Positions 25,975 to 34,227 of a stretch of 44,014 nt of DNA are shown in pieces. The notes beneath the pieces were generated by a model. It was not told the DNA's origin. It searched no databases and saw only the letters and a list, made by a program, of their open reading frames with translations. Position numbers and translations under genes: made by a program. Source of the stretch: Azoarcus sp. (lineage in GTDB: Bacteria > Pseudomonadota > Gammaproteobacteria > Burkholderiales > Rhodocyclaceae); NCBI GenBank assembly GCA_030604735.1, contig JAUVVG010000032.1, positions 1 to 44,014 on the forward strand, in the 5' to 3' direction. How positions within the stretch are numbered: the first letter of the stretch is position 1; every line of letters starts with the position of its first letter.

Positions 25975-26324
25975 ATCCGGAAGAGATCGTCGAGGTGCCT
26001 CTGCATCGGGTCGCGCATGCACGCACCGGTGACAAGGGCAATCGCATCAATGTGTCGCTGATCTGCTATCGACCCGAAGCCTTTGCACCGGTGCTCGAAC
26101 AGATCACCGAGGCAACGGTGGCGCAGTGTTTCGGCCACCGCGCACCGACGGCTGTGCGCCGCTATGAGTTGCCGAGAATCGCCGCGTGCAATTTCGTCAT
26201 CGACGACGTGCTCGCCGGCGGCGTCAACCAGAGTCTTTGCCTCGATCGTCACGGAAAGGGGCTGTCCTATCTACTGCTTTCGATGCTGGTCAGGGTGCCG
26301 CGTCGCTGCGTGGTGGAGCTTTAA
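25971..26324 (+). CDS. AtuA C-terminal-domain-like protein
   Basis: The 117-residue protein contains ARTGDKGNRINVSLICY, RRYELPRIAACNFVIDD and LAGGVNQSLCLDRHGKGLS, the pattern of the small C-terminal domain found fused to DUF1446 in many AtuA proteins. The 4-base overlap with the core gene suggests the two products assemble. It ends 22 bases before the TAXI receptor gene, so transport and metabolism are likely co-expressed. Confidence 0.87.
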   Translation: MNPEEIVEVPLHRVAHARTGDKGNRINVSLICYRPEAFAPVLEQITEATVAQCFGHRAPTAVRRYELPRIAACNFVIDDVLAGGVNQSLCLDRHGKGLSYLLLSMLVRVPRRCVVEL

Positions 26325-26346
26325 GTCCATAAATGAGGAGACAATC

Positions 26347-27333
26347 ATGACCGTCGCAACAACATTCACCCGCAAGGCGCTGCTGGCGCTATGCGTATCC
26401 TCCCTTGCGCTGGGCAGTGGCTCGGCGCTCGCGCAACAAAAGAGACTGTTGATCGGAACGACCTCGTCGTCGTCGAGCCACTACGGCTACTTCGTCGCGG
26501 TGTCGCAACTTATCAACAAGGAGGTCGCCAACCTCGATACGTCGGTGGTCGAAACCGGCGCGACGATGGACAACTTGCGGCGCATGGAGCGTCGCCAGAT
26601 GGACTTCGGGCTGGTGACCACCAACGTCATTCACCACGCGAACGCCGGAACGGGCGATTTCGAGGGCAAGCCGAGCAAGATCCGCCTGCTCTGGATCTAC
26701 TCGATAGCGCCGCAGATTGCGGTGGTGCGCAAGGACGCGGGCGTCAACACGCTGACCGAGCTCAACGGCAAGCGCTTCAATACCGGTCTGCGCGGGTCGG
26801 CGACCGAGAAGACGTCGGATGCGGTACTCGAATTGCTTGGCATTTCGCCTGACGTGGTGCGCGGTTCGACCGGCGAGATCGTCGATGCGGTCAAGGACAA
26901 TCGCGCCATCGGTTACGTGAAATCCGGCGCCGGCCTGCGGATCGACGCTTCGACGCGCGAGATCTCGACCTTCACACCGCTCACCGCGCTCGGACTAGAC
27001 GCGGCCCAGACCGCGAAGATCCAGGAGGCAATGCCGGAATTGTCGATCGTCGAGGTTCCCGCCGACCCGTCCGCAAACCTGCCGGACTTTGTCACCTGGG
27101 GCTTCGGCGTCGGCGCAGCGGCGGCTGCCGAAATGGATGAACAGACCGCCTACGACATCGTCAAGGCAATCGTCGAGGACACCGAGGTTCAGGCGGCGGC
27201 CTTCGGGGACGTTGCGGGTGTGGATATCGCCGAGATGACGGTGCGCTACGCGGCATCGCCATTGCATCCGGGGGCTGTGCGGTATTTCCGCGAACGCGGA
27301 CTCGACGTGCCGGCCCGTCTGATCGCCGACTGA
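26347..27333 (+). CDS. TAXI-family TRAP transporter solute receptor
   Basis: The 328-residue periplasmic protein has a signal peptide cleaving after ALA (about residue 29). RLLIGTTSSSSSHYGYFVAVSQLINKEV and ETGATMDNLRRM then follow, typical of TAXI-type (TAM_TAXI) receptors. Such receptors deliver organic acids or related anions to a fused TRAP permease. The serine-rich TSSSSSHYG sits where the family usually has a G-T/S-G-G loop. The ligand is probably the compound processed by the AtuA-like pair, by inference. Confidence 0.9.
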   Translation: MTVATTFTRKALLALCVSSLALGSGSALAQQKRLLIGTTSSSSSHYGYFVAVSQLINKEVANLDTSVVETGATMDNLRRMERRQMDFGLVTTNVIHHANAGTGDFEGKPSKIRLLWIYSIAPQIAVVRKDAGVNTLTELNGKRFNTGLRGSATEKTSDAVLELLGISPDVVRGSTGEIVDAVKDNRAIGYVKSGAGLRIDASTREISTFTPLTALGLDAAQTAKIQEAMPELSIVEVPADPSANLPDFVTWGFGVGAAAAAEMDEQTAYDIVKAIVEDTEVQAAAFGDVAGVDIAEMTVRYAASPLHPGAVRYFRERGLDVPARLIAD

Positions 27334-27343
27334 GAGGCACACG

Positions 27344-29230
27344 ATGGAAAAGCTCAGGGAACAGGGTGCCATGGCGTTTGCGGCGGTGTTGAGTCTGTTC
27401 GTGCTCTACACGTCCGCGTTCGGTGTGCTCGAACCCCTGGTCCAGCGAACGACGTTCCTGGCCCTGGTGATCACGCTCGGCGTTCTGCACTTTCCGCTGG
27501 GTGTAGGTAAGGCATGGCGGCCGCTGGGAGCACTCTGCGACCTCGTGCTGTGGTTGCTGGCGGTCGGTACCTGCGCGCGCGTCGCGTCGCAGGCCGACGT
27601 GATCATGACCACGCTGCCCACCGCGGAGCAGCCGGAGATCCTGATGGCCTTCGGACTGGTGCTCGTGATCCTGGAGCTTTCCCGTCGTGCGATCGGCCTG
27701 ATCTTCCCGATCATGGTCGTGATCGGACTGCTGTACGCATTGTTCGGCAACTACATTCCCGGTGAGCTCGGCCATCGCGGCTTCGACATCTACTTCGTGG
27801 CGGAGACGCTGCTGCTTAGCGATATCGGCATCTGGGGCTCGCTGCTGGGTGTTGCCGCGACCATCATCGCGGTGTTTGCACTGTTCGGAAGTTTCCTGTT
27901 GCACTCTGGGGGTGGGTCCGCTTTCATGGATATCGCCCTGCGCGTGAGTGGGCGGTCGACCGGCGGCGCGGCGAAGATCGCCACCGTCGCATCCGGCATG
28001 TTCGGTGCGGTCAGCGGCAGCGCGGTCGGGAACGTCGCGACCACCGGCACCTTCACCATCCCGTTGATGAAGCGGCTTGGTTACCCGGCGCCGCTCGCCG
28101 GCGCGGTCGAAGCGGTCGCCTCGACCGGCGGCCAGCTCGCGCCGCCGATCATGGGTGCGGCAGCATTCATCATGGCCGAAATCATCAGCATCAACTACCT
28201 CACCATTGCGCTGGCAGCAGTCCTGCCCGCAGTGCTGTTCTATGTCGGCGTGTTCGGAACAGTACATGTGACCGCACGCGAAGGCAGTCTTGGACAGGTT
28301 CCGGATGACCAGATCCCGTCCTGGGCATCGATCCTCAAGGTGCACCGGGTCGCCCCCATCGTCGGGGCGGTCGGCGGTCTGGCGTGGGGGATTTTGAGCG
28401 GCAACTCGATTCAGACGACTGCCTTTTTCGGTATCGTCGGCACCTTGCTCGGCGTGGCGCTGGGCCGCGTGTCGTTGCTGGCCAAACGCGACACGAGTAG
28501 CGAGCCGCTGACCCAACAGCTCAGATCCGCGCTCGACGGCGGCGCAAACAGTCTGATCGTGGTCGGCATCCTGCTCGCCGGGGCGCAGATTCTGGTGGCG
28601 ATGATCAACCTGACCGGCATCGGCGTCACGTTGTCGTCGATGATCGTCGGCGAGGCCACCAGCTCGCTGATCGTCGTCGGCTTGATCGTTGCAGCGGTGT
28701 GCATGATCATGGGCATGGGCATCCCGACCACTGCGGCCTACGTGCTGGTGGCCGCGACACTGGCACCGGCGCTGGTCAAGGTCGGTGTGTCGCCACTGGC
28801 GGCCCACATGTTCGTGTTCTACTTCGCGACGCTGTCGGTAATCACGCCACCCGTGTGCGTGGGCGTCTTCGTCGCCGCCGGCATCGCCAAGGTGAGCTGG
28901 ACCTCGGTCGCACGCCACGCGGTGCGCCTCGGTGCGGTCACCTACGTGATCCCGTTCCTGTTCCTCATCTACCCCGGCATGCTGAGCCCGGGACTGACGC
29001 TGGAATACGGAGAGGCCGTGCTGTCCGGGCTCGTTTTCGTCACGGCATTCGCGCATCTGTTCGGTGGCGCGCGCATCACTGGCAACGTTTGGGCCGACAG
29101 TCTTGCCTGGCTCATGGTCGCAGTGGTGGCGGTGTTTCCGCACGCGCTAGGACTCGTGATGGGACCGGTCGTGCTGTTCGCATTGATGTGGCAGAGCCGC
29201 CGGCGCTTTCCGGCGATACGCATCGCGTGA
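27344..29230 (+). CDS. TRAP transporter permease, 4TM/12TM fusion
   Basis: The 628-residue inner-membrane protein fuses the small (about residues 10-130) and large TRAP subunits. The large part carries GSAVGNVATTGTFTIPLMKR, EAVASTGGQLAPPIMGAAAF and GMGIPTTAAYVLVAATLAPAL. Fused permeases pair with TAXI receptors, as here, 10 bases downstream. Transport is driven by an ion gradient in this family. It is the last gene of the operon; a strong hairpin follows 13 bases after the stop. Confidence 0.93.
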   Translation: MEKLREQGAMAFAAVLSLFVLYTSAFGVLEPLVQRTTFLALVITLGVLHFPLGVGKAWRPLGALCDLVLWLLAVGTCARVASQADVIMTTLPTAEQPEILMAFGLVLVILELSRRAIGLIFPIMVVIGLLYALFGNYIPGELGHRGFDIYFVAETLLLSDIGIWGSLLGVAATIIAVFALFGSFLLHSGGGSAFMDIALRVSGRSTGGAAKIATVASGMFGAVSGSAVGNVATTGTFTIPLMKRLGYPAPLAGAVEAVASTGGQLAPPIMGAAAFIMAEIISINYLTIALAAVLPAVLFYVGVFGTVHVTAREGSLGQVPDDQIPSWASILKVHRVAPIVGAVGGLAWGILSGNSIQTTAFFGIVGTLLGVALGRVSLLAKRDTSSEPLTQQLRSALDGGANSLIVVGILLAGAQILVAMINLTGIGVTLSSMIVGEATSSLIVVGLIVAAVCMIMGMGIPTTAAYVLVAATLAPALVKVGVSPLAAHMFVFYFATLSVITPPVCVGVFVAAGIAKVSWTSVARHAVRLGAVTYVIPFLFLIYPGMLSPGLTLEYGEAVLSGLVFVTAFAHLFGGARITGNVWADSLAWLMVAVVAVFPHALGLVMGPVVLFALMWQSRRRFPAIRIA

Positions 29231-29242
29231 GACGCGCGTCTG

Positions 29243-29268
29243 GGCGGGGTAGCTCGTGCTGCCCCGCC
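29243..29268 (+). terminator. 11-bp stem-loop after the TRAP permease gene
   Basis: GGCGGGGTAGC (29243-29253) pairs with GCTGCCCCGCC (29258-29268), with one G-U pair and a 4-base loop TCGT. There is no T-run after it, so it may act as a weak terminator or as a 3' mRNA stabiliser. Confidence 0.5.
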
Positions 29269-29474
29269 TTGGCACCTTCGGCAGCTGCAGACTCGCGAGC
29301 GACGGTGTTTCGGAAATGCCCATTCAGGTCGGCGCCGCCTATCGGGTCAATTTCACACGTCGCGCCAGGGTGCGCTATCTACGTTTTCCGCACCGTATGC
29401 GCACGGCCTGGAGGCGTGTCGGGCGAATGCTCGAGTCCGCACGCCGTGACGCACACAACTGTATGGGAATCCCA

Positions 29475-29507
29475 TTTCCAGAGGCGAAGTAAGCGGCCTC
29501 TGGGAAA
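29475..29507. terminator. 8-11 bp stem-loop in the gap before the chemoreceptor gene
   Basis: TTTCCAGAGGC (29475-29485) pairs with GCCTCTGGGAAA (29496-29507), eight perfect pairs extended by A-T pairs past one G-U, with a 10-base loop. A short A-run follows on one side, so it could terminate transcription in either direction. Activity is inferred. Confidence 0.4.
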
Positions 29508-29742
29508 ACTCCGATTTATTCAGAGACGATAACGTGTTAATGGATTACAGCATGGGCAAGCCTGATGATTCACATCTATTCGAACCGCTAGCCAAGCTGC
29601 TAACCTTGACCGGTTCGCGGAGCGGCGATTGCCGACACAGACGATCAACAGGCATGAGGCCACAGCGGCGTTCAGGATCGGTTAGGCGGCGGGACCGGGT
29701 CGCGCCAAAATCGCTCGTGATCCGCGACATTCGGAGACATAA

Positions 29743-31713
29743 ATGCACTTTCTGGATCGAATGACTTTACGCAGCCTGCTGGCAGTGCTGGTTGCGCTAG
29801 CGGTGGCGCTGCTGTTGCTGGCCGGGAGCGTATATGTGACTGATCAGTACGGACGCTGGAAGACTGCCAAGAACACCAGCGACTTTGTGAACCTCATCAT
29901 GCTCGCAAGCGGATACATACACGAGGCGCAACGCGAGCGCGGTCTGAGCGCAGGTTATCTGACCGGAGCCAATACGCTCGACTCGATGCGCCAACAACGA
30001 GTCAAGACGGATCTGACGATCGCCGAACTCGAGAGCGCAGGCGCCGCCTGGCAAGGCATTGGCCGCGAGGAAATCGGCAAGATTCTGAACTCGCTAGGGC
30101 AATTGCATGATTTGCGTGTGCAAGTGGAAACTCGCGCGGCCAGTGCCACCGAAGCGGCAGCCGCCTACACTGCCGTCATTGCGACCAGCGGATATGCACT
30201 TTCTGCTACCGGCGCCACTTTGGCCGCATCCAGCGAGAACCTGCGGCTTATCACGGCGATGCTCGCGTATATGGATCTGGAGTGGGCAAAGGAGTTTCAC
30301 GGCCGCGAGCGCGCTCAAACCAATAGCATTCTAGGCGCGGGAACAATGACCGGTCCGCAACGCGACCTGTTGATGGGTACGCGGGCACTGGGCCAGAATG
30401 CGTTCAATCTGATGCGTGCCAGGTCACCGGAAGTGGCGGAAGCGGTCGAACAGGCCACGTCCGAATCGGAAGCCATGCTCAAGAGATACCGCGATGCGGT
30501 GACCGAGGAAAGGCTCTTCCTGGTTCAGCCGACTGCATGGTGGGGTCGGATTACCGCTCATATCGACGGCTTGCGGTCGGTGATGGAGGAGCAGGCAGAA
30601 CAGATCCGCAGCCTGGCATTGGCCGATGCCAACGTAGCCCGCAATCTGTTTGTCTGGGCCCTCCTGGTCGGCGTGGCCGGCATCCTGTTGTTCGGCGGTA
30701 TCGCCTGGATGGTTGCCAATCGTCTCGACCGCGCGTTGAGCGAGATGCGTCAGGTGATTGTCGAAGTGGAGAGCAGTGGCGACTTCAGCAAACGGATGAG
30801 CTATGCATGCGGCGATGAGGTCGGCCAGGCTGCCACCGCGTTCAACAACTTGTTGACGCAGTTCGCAACCATCATCCGTGAGGTACAGTTCTCGTGCGAG
30901 GCCATTGCGGATGCCGCCAGCGAGATGGCGGCATCGGGCAAGCAGGTGACCGAGGGGTCGTCGGCCCAGACTGCTGCTGCGAGCTCAGTGGCGGCCGCGG
31001 TGGAGGAAACGTCGGTGAGCCTTTCCGAAACCGCGAGCAACGCGCAGGTCGCGGACGAAGTGGTTGCGCGAGCGCGCAGCGGAATCGACCAAGCGTTGGC
31101 CACTATGCTCGAAACGGTCGCCAATGTGGAGGCCGTGGCGAGTCTGATCCGGAGTGCTGGCAACAATGTCAGCGAGCTTGACGACAGCTCGAAGAAGATC
31201 GGCGGCATCGTTCAGGTGATCAGGGGTATTGCAGATCAGACCAACCTGTTGGCATTGAACGCGGCCATCGAAGCCGCTCGTGCAGGTGAGCAAGGGCGTG
31301 GTTTCGCAGTGGTGGCCGATGAAGTGCGCAAACTCGCCGAACGCACATCGCACGCAACCGAAGAAATCGCAGGCTTGATCCGTGGCATCCAGACCCAGGT
31401 CGACAGCACGGTTGGAGGCATCCGCGACGCGAACACACAGACAGATCAAAGTCTCGAGTTGGTCGCCCGCACGCAAGTTGCGTTGCGACTTGCCGACGAC
31501 GAGTCGGCGACTGCCGCCGCGAACGTCAGGAGCATCGCGGATGCCGTTCGCGAGCAGGATGCCGCGGTTCAGCAGGTAGCGGGCAACATCGAGAAAATCG
31601 CCCAGATGACCGAGGAAAACAGTGCCGCAGCCCAAACGGCTGCCATGACAGCGCAGCGCCTGGATCAGTTGTCAGGCAAGCTGCGCAGTACGGTACACCG
31701 TTACAGAACCTGA
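29743..31713 (+). CDS. methyl-accepting chemotaxis protein with NIT sensor domain
   Basis: The 656-residue chemoreceptor has TM1 at about residues 10-33. Its periplasmic domain carries the NIT motif [11 protein letters not shown] (63-73), known from nitrate/nitrite-responding receptors. TM2 lies at about 303-326, a HAMP domain follows, and a cytoplasmic signalling domain has its tip near residue 495 ([20 protein letters not shown]). The C terminus ends in HRYRT with no CheR-binding pentapeptide. The ligand cannot be read from the motif. No other chemotaxis gene is adjacent. Confidence 0.93.
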   Translation: MHFLDRMTLRSLLAVLVALAVALLLLAGSVYVTDQYGRWKTAKNTSDFVNLIMLASGYIHEAQRERGLSAGYLTGANTLDSMRQQRVKTDLTIAELESAGAAWQGIGREEIGKILNSLGQLHDLRVQVETRAASATEAAAAYTAVIATSGYALSATGATLAASSENLRLITAMLAYMDLEWAKEFHGRERAQTNSILGAGTMTGPQRDLLMGTRALGQNAFNLMRARSPEVAEAVEQATSESEAMLKRYRDAVTEERLFLVQPTAWWGRITAHIDGLRSVMEEQAEQIRSLALADANVARNLFVWALLVGVAGILLFGGIAWMVANRLDRALSEMRQVIVEVESSGDFSKRMSYACGDEVGQAATAFNNLLTQFATIIREVQFSCEAIADAASEMAASGKQVTEGSSAQTAAASSVAAAVEETSVSLSETASNAQVADEVVARARSGIDQALATMLETVANVEAVASLIRSAGNNVSELDDSSKKIGGIVQVIRGIADQTNLLALNAAIEAARAGEQGRGFAVVADEVRKLAERTSHATEEIAGLIRGIQTQVDSTVGGIRDANTQTDQSLELVARTQVALRLADDESATAAANVRSIADAVREQDAAVQQVAGNIEKIAQMTEENSAAAQTAAMTAQRLDQLSGKLRSTVHRYRT

Positions 31714-31863
31714 ATGCCCGTGGTGTTCCAACAAGAACTCGAAAACAACGCGCTGCCGCATCACGGGCAGCCAAGCTCCTGCACCTGAGCGAACCGTCAA
31801 CACGGGTCGCCGGAGGTTTACCTTAGATTTTGTAGAATCTGATGTAGAACACAAAATGCATTC

Positions 31864-31893
31864 AATAAAAAAGCCCATCAAATCATGGGCTTT
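31864..31893 (-). terminator. intrinsic terminator of tRNA-Ser
   Basis: On the minus strand AAAGCCCAT/ATGGGCTTT (31870-31878 and 31885-31893, 6-base loop) is followed by a T-run, a classical rho-independent terminator 10 bases after the tRNA 3' end. Confidence 0.85.
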
Positions 31894-31901
31894 GGCTATT
31901 T

Positions 31902-31994
<93 letters not shown>

Positions 31995-32007
31995 GCGGAA
32001 GCCCGCC

Positions 32008-32035
32008 ATTGTATCAGACGGGCCGAAAAACGGAA
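32008..32035 (-). promoter_or_regulatory. probable promoter of tRNA-Ser
   Basis: On the minus strand TACAAT (32013 to 32008) lies 13 bases before the tRNA 5' end and is followed by GC-rich GGCGGGC, the discriminator type of stringently controlled stable-RNA promoters. A weak -35 (TTCCGT, 32035 to 32030) is spaced 16 bases away. Confidence 0.5.
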
Positions 32036-32066
32036 CCACCGCTGGAATATCGCGGGCGAAAAATTT

Positions 32067-34139
32067 TCAGGCTCTGGATGAGGATCTCGACTCGTCGTCG
32101 GCCGTCAGGTCCTCGGCGGGCAGTCTAGGGTAACGGACATAATCGACCAGATTCTGGATCTCCGCCGGTGGCGGGCGGGTCAGCAGGCTCACGATGATGA
32201 TCGTGACGAAGCCCAGAGCAACGCCGAAAACACCGGCCGAGATGGAGTGGATGCCGAACCAGGCATTGTCCAGCGACCCCCCGAAGAACGGGTGGGTCCT
32301 GACGACGTAGAACAGGGTCAGCGCCAGCCCTGCGAGCATGCCGGTGATGGCGCCGACACGATTGGCGCGCTTCCAGAAGATGCCGAGGACGAGCGCGGGA
32401 AAAAAGGACGCGGCCGCAATCGAGAAAGCCAGCCCCACCATGAAAAGAATATTGTCCGGGCGCAGCGAGGCGACCCATGCGGCGACTACCGCGACGACCA
32501 GCAATTGGGACTTCGAGATCACCAACCGGCGATGGGTCGATGCACGTGGGTTGATCACCTTGTAATAGAGGTCGTGCGAGAGCGCGTTGGAGATCGTCAA
32601 CAGCAGTCCATCCGCGGTCGAAAGCGCAGCAGCCAGACCGCCCGCGGCAACGAGTCCGGCGACCACATAGGGCAAACCCGCGATTTCGGGGGTCGCCAAG
32701 ACGATGACGTCGGTATTGAGCGTCAGCTCGGCCAGCTGCAACACACCATCACCATTGATGTCCTCGATCTTGACCATGCCGACCTTGCCCCACGAAGCCA
32801 CCCACGACGGCAGTTCGGCGATGCTCGATCCGATCAGGTTGGTGTAGACCTCCCACTTTGCGAAGACGGCGTAGGCCGGCGCGGTCACGTACAACAGGAA
32901 TATGAAGAACAGGGACCAGAACACCGACTTACGCGCTTCCACGACCCCCGGCGTGGTGTAGTAGCGCATCAGGATATGGGGTAACGAAGCCGTGCCGACC
33001 ATCAGCACGAACACCAGGGCCAGGAAATTGTTACGCGAGATCCTTGACGCCTCGGGCGTATCGCCCGGGTGGGCCTCGGCATGGCGCGGCGGAACCTGGG
33101 AGCGTTTGAGCGCCTCCTGCCTTGCCCGCTCCCATTGTTCGCGCGCCTGATCCGGTGTCCTGGGCAGGTCGCGCAGCGCCCGTTCAGTCTGGGAAATATC
33201 CCGGGCCGATGCATTCTTGAGGCGCATCTCGTTGAGACTGTCTATGAGTGCGCGCCGCTCCTGCTCCAGAGATTCAGGCAGATGAACGATCTTCGCCGCA
33301 TAGTCGTCGGCCCGGTATAAATACTGCTGGCGCACGGCGGCCTCGGCAGGGTCCGAGAACAGCTCCACCTCCTTCTCCGACAACTCGCTCAACACGCTGC
33401 CATAAACCGCCTGCGGAATCGGGATACCGGTGACCTTGTACGACAGGATCACCACCGGCACCAGATAGGCGATGATCAGGATCACGTACTGGGCAACCTG
33501 GGTCCAGGTGACCGCCCGCATCCCGCCGAGAAACGAACAGACCAGGATGCCAGCCAGACCGATGAAAAGCCCGATCTCGAACTCGACACTGACGAAGCGG
33601 CTGGTGATGAGCCCGACGCCATAGATCTGCGCCACCAGATACACGAAACTCGCCAGCGCGGCGGCAGCCAACCCGACCAGGCGCGCGAAGTTTCCCTCGT
33701 AGCGGGCACCGAGAAAATCGGGAATCGTATATTGACCGAACTTGCGCAAGTACGGCGCCAACAACAGCGCCACCAGCACGAATCCCCCTGTCCAGCCCGT
33801 GACGAAGGCGAGGCCCTCGAAGCCGGCAAAGTAAAGCGTGCCGGCCAGACCGATGAATGACGCTGCACTCATCCAGTCGGCGGCCGTGGCCATGCCGTTG
33901 AACACCGCCGGCACCCGGCGACCAGCGACGTAGTATTCGGCCACGTCCGAGGTACGACTCATGACGCCGATACCCGCATAGATGGCGATCGTTGCGAACA
34001 GGAAGACATGGCCAATCGCGGACTGCGACATGCCCATGTACTCGCCGATCGACAGCAAACCGATGAAAAGCAGGAAGCTGCCGGTGTACCAGCCGTAGTA
34101 GCGCCGCAACTGACGGCTAAAACCGTTGTATCCGCTCAT
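32067..34139 (-). CDS. sodium:solute symporter (ActP-like, VC_2705 type) with EF-hand-like loop
   Basis: The 690-residue SSS-family protein has about 13 hydrophobic helices, with SDVAEYYVAGRRVPAVFNGM near residue 63 and TADGLLLTISNALSHDLYY near 508, typical of acetate-type symporters. Two unusual parts are visible. One is a charged, helix-rich insertion at about residues 250-366, rich in Glu, Arg and Gln. The other is a loop at residues 460-471 (DINGDGVLQLAE) that fits the EF-hand calcium-binding pattern at all key positions. It is last in the minus-strand cluster with the kinase genes and is probably an acetate or small carboxylate uptake system. Confidence 0.9.
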   Translation of the reverse strand: MSGYNGFSRQLRRYYGWYTGSFLLFIGLLSIGEYMGMSQSAIGHVFLFATIAIYAGIGVMSRTSDVAEYYVAGRRVPAVFNGMATAADWMSAASFIGLAGTLYFAGFEGLAFVTGWTGGFVLVALLLAPYLRKFGQYTIPDFLGARYEGNFARLVGLAAAALASFVYLVAQIYGVGLITSRFVSVEFEIGLFIGLAGILVCSFLGGMRAVTWTQVAQYVILIIAYLVPVVILSYKVTGIPIPQAVYGSVLSELSEKEVELFSDPAEAAVRQQYLYRADDYAAKIVHLPESLEQERRALIDSLNEMRLKNASARDISQTERALRDLPRTPDQAREQWERARQEALKRSQVPPRHAEAHPGDTPEASRISRNNFLALVFVLMVGTASLPHILMRYYTTPGVVEARKSVFWSLFFIFLLYVTAPAYAVFAKWEVYTNLIGSSIAELPSWVASWGKVGMVKIEDINGDGVLQLAELTLNTDVIVLATPEIAGLPYVVAGLVAAGGLAAALSTADGLLLTISNALSHDLYYKVINPRASTHRRLVISKSQLLVVAVVAAWVASLRPDNILFMVGLAFSIAAASFFPALVLGIFWKRANRVGAITGMLAGLALTLFYVVRTHPFFGGSLDNAWFGIHSISAGVFGVALGFVTIIIVSLLTRPPPAEIQNLVDYVRYPRLPAEDLTADDESRSSSRA

Positions 34140-34227
34140 CCCGCCGGTGACCTATCGCAAGCGAACGACACCCACTCGGACAGGGGTGGGGTGGCGCCCT
34201 GTCCGCCCGCGAAACCCCCTCCGCGAA

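Larger units (their letters stand above)
29231..29742. other. 512-base interval without a convincing gene
   Basis: Apart from two hairpins (29243-29268 and 29475-29507) I see nothing coding. A 78-codon open frame at 29256-29492 starts inside the first hairpin, has no ribosome site and has arginine-rich unremarkable content. The promoter of the chemoreceptor gene should lie in the last 200 bases; no clear -35/-10 pair was found. Confidence 0.5.

Noticed and set aside
27161-29143. 660-codon open frame antisense to the TRAP permease
   Set aside because: It mirrors the codon pattern of the permease in a high-GC genome, is rich in His/Arg/Asp/Gln with no domain, and has no ribosome site.
29256-29492. 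78-codon plus-strand frame after the TRAP permease
   Set aside because: Begins inside a strong hairpin, lacks a ribosome site, and the sequence is unremarkable.
31713-31772. Inverted repeat TGCCCGTG/CACGGGCA after the chemoreceptor stop
   Set aside because: The loop is about 35 bases and there is no T-run, so I do not call it a terminator.
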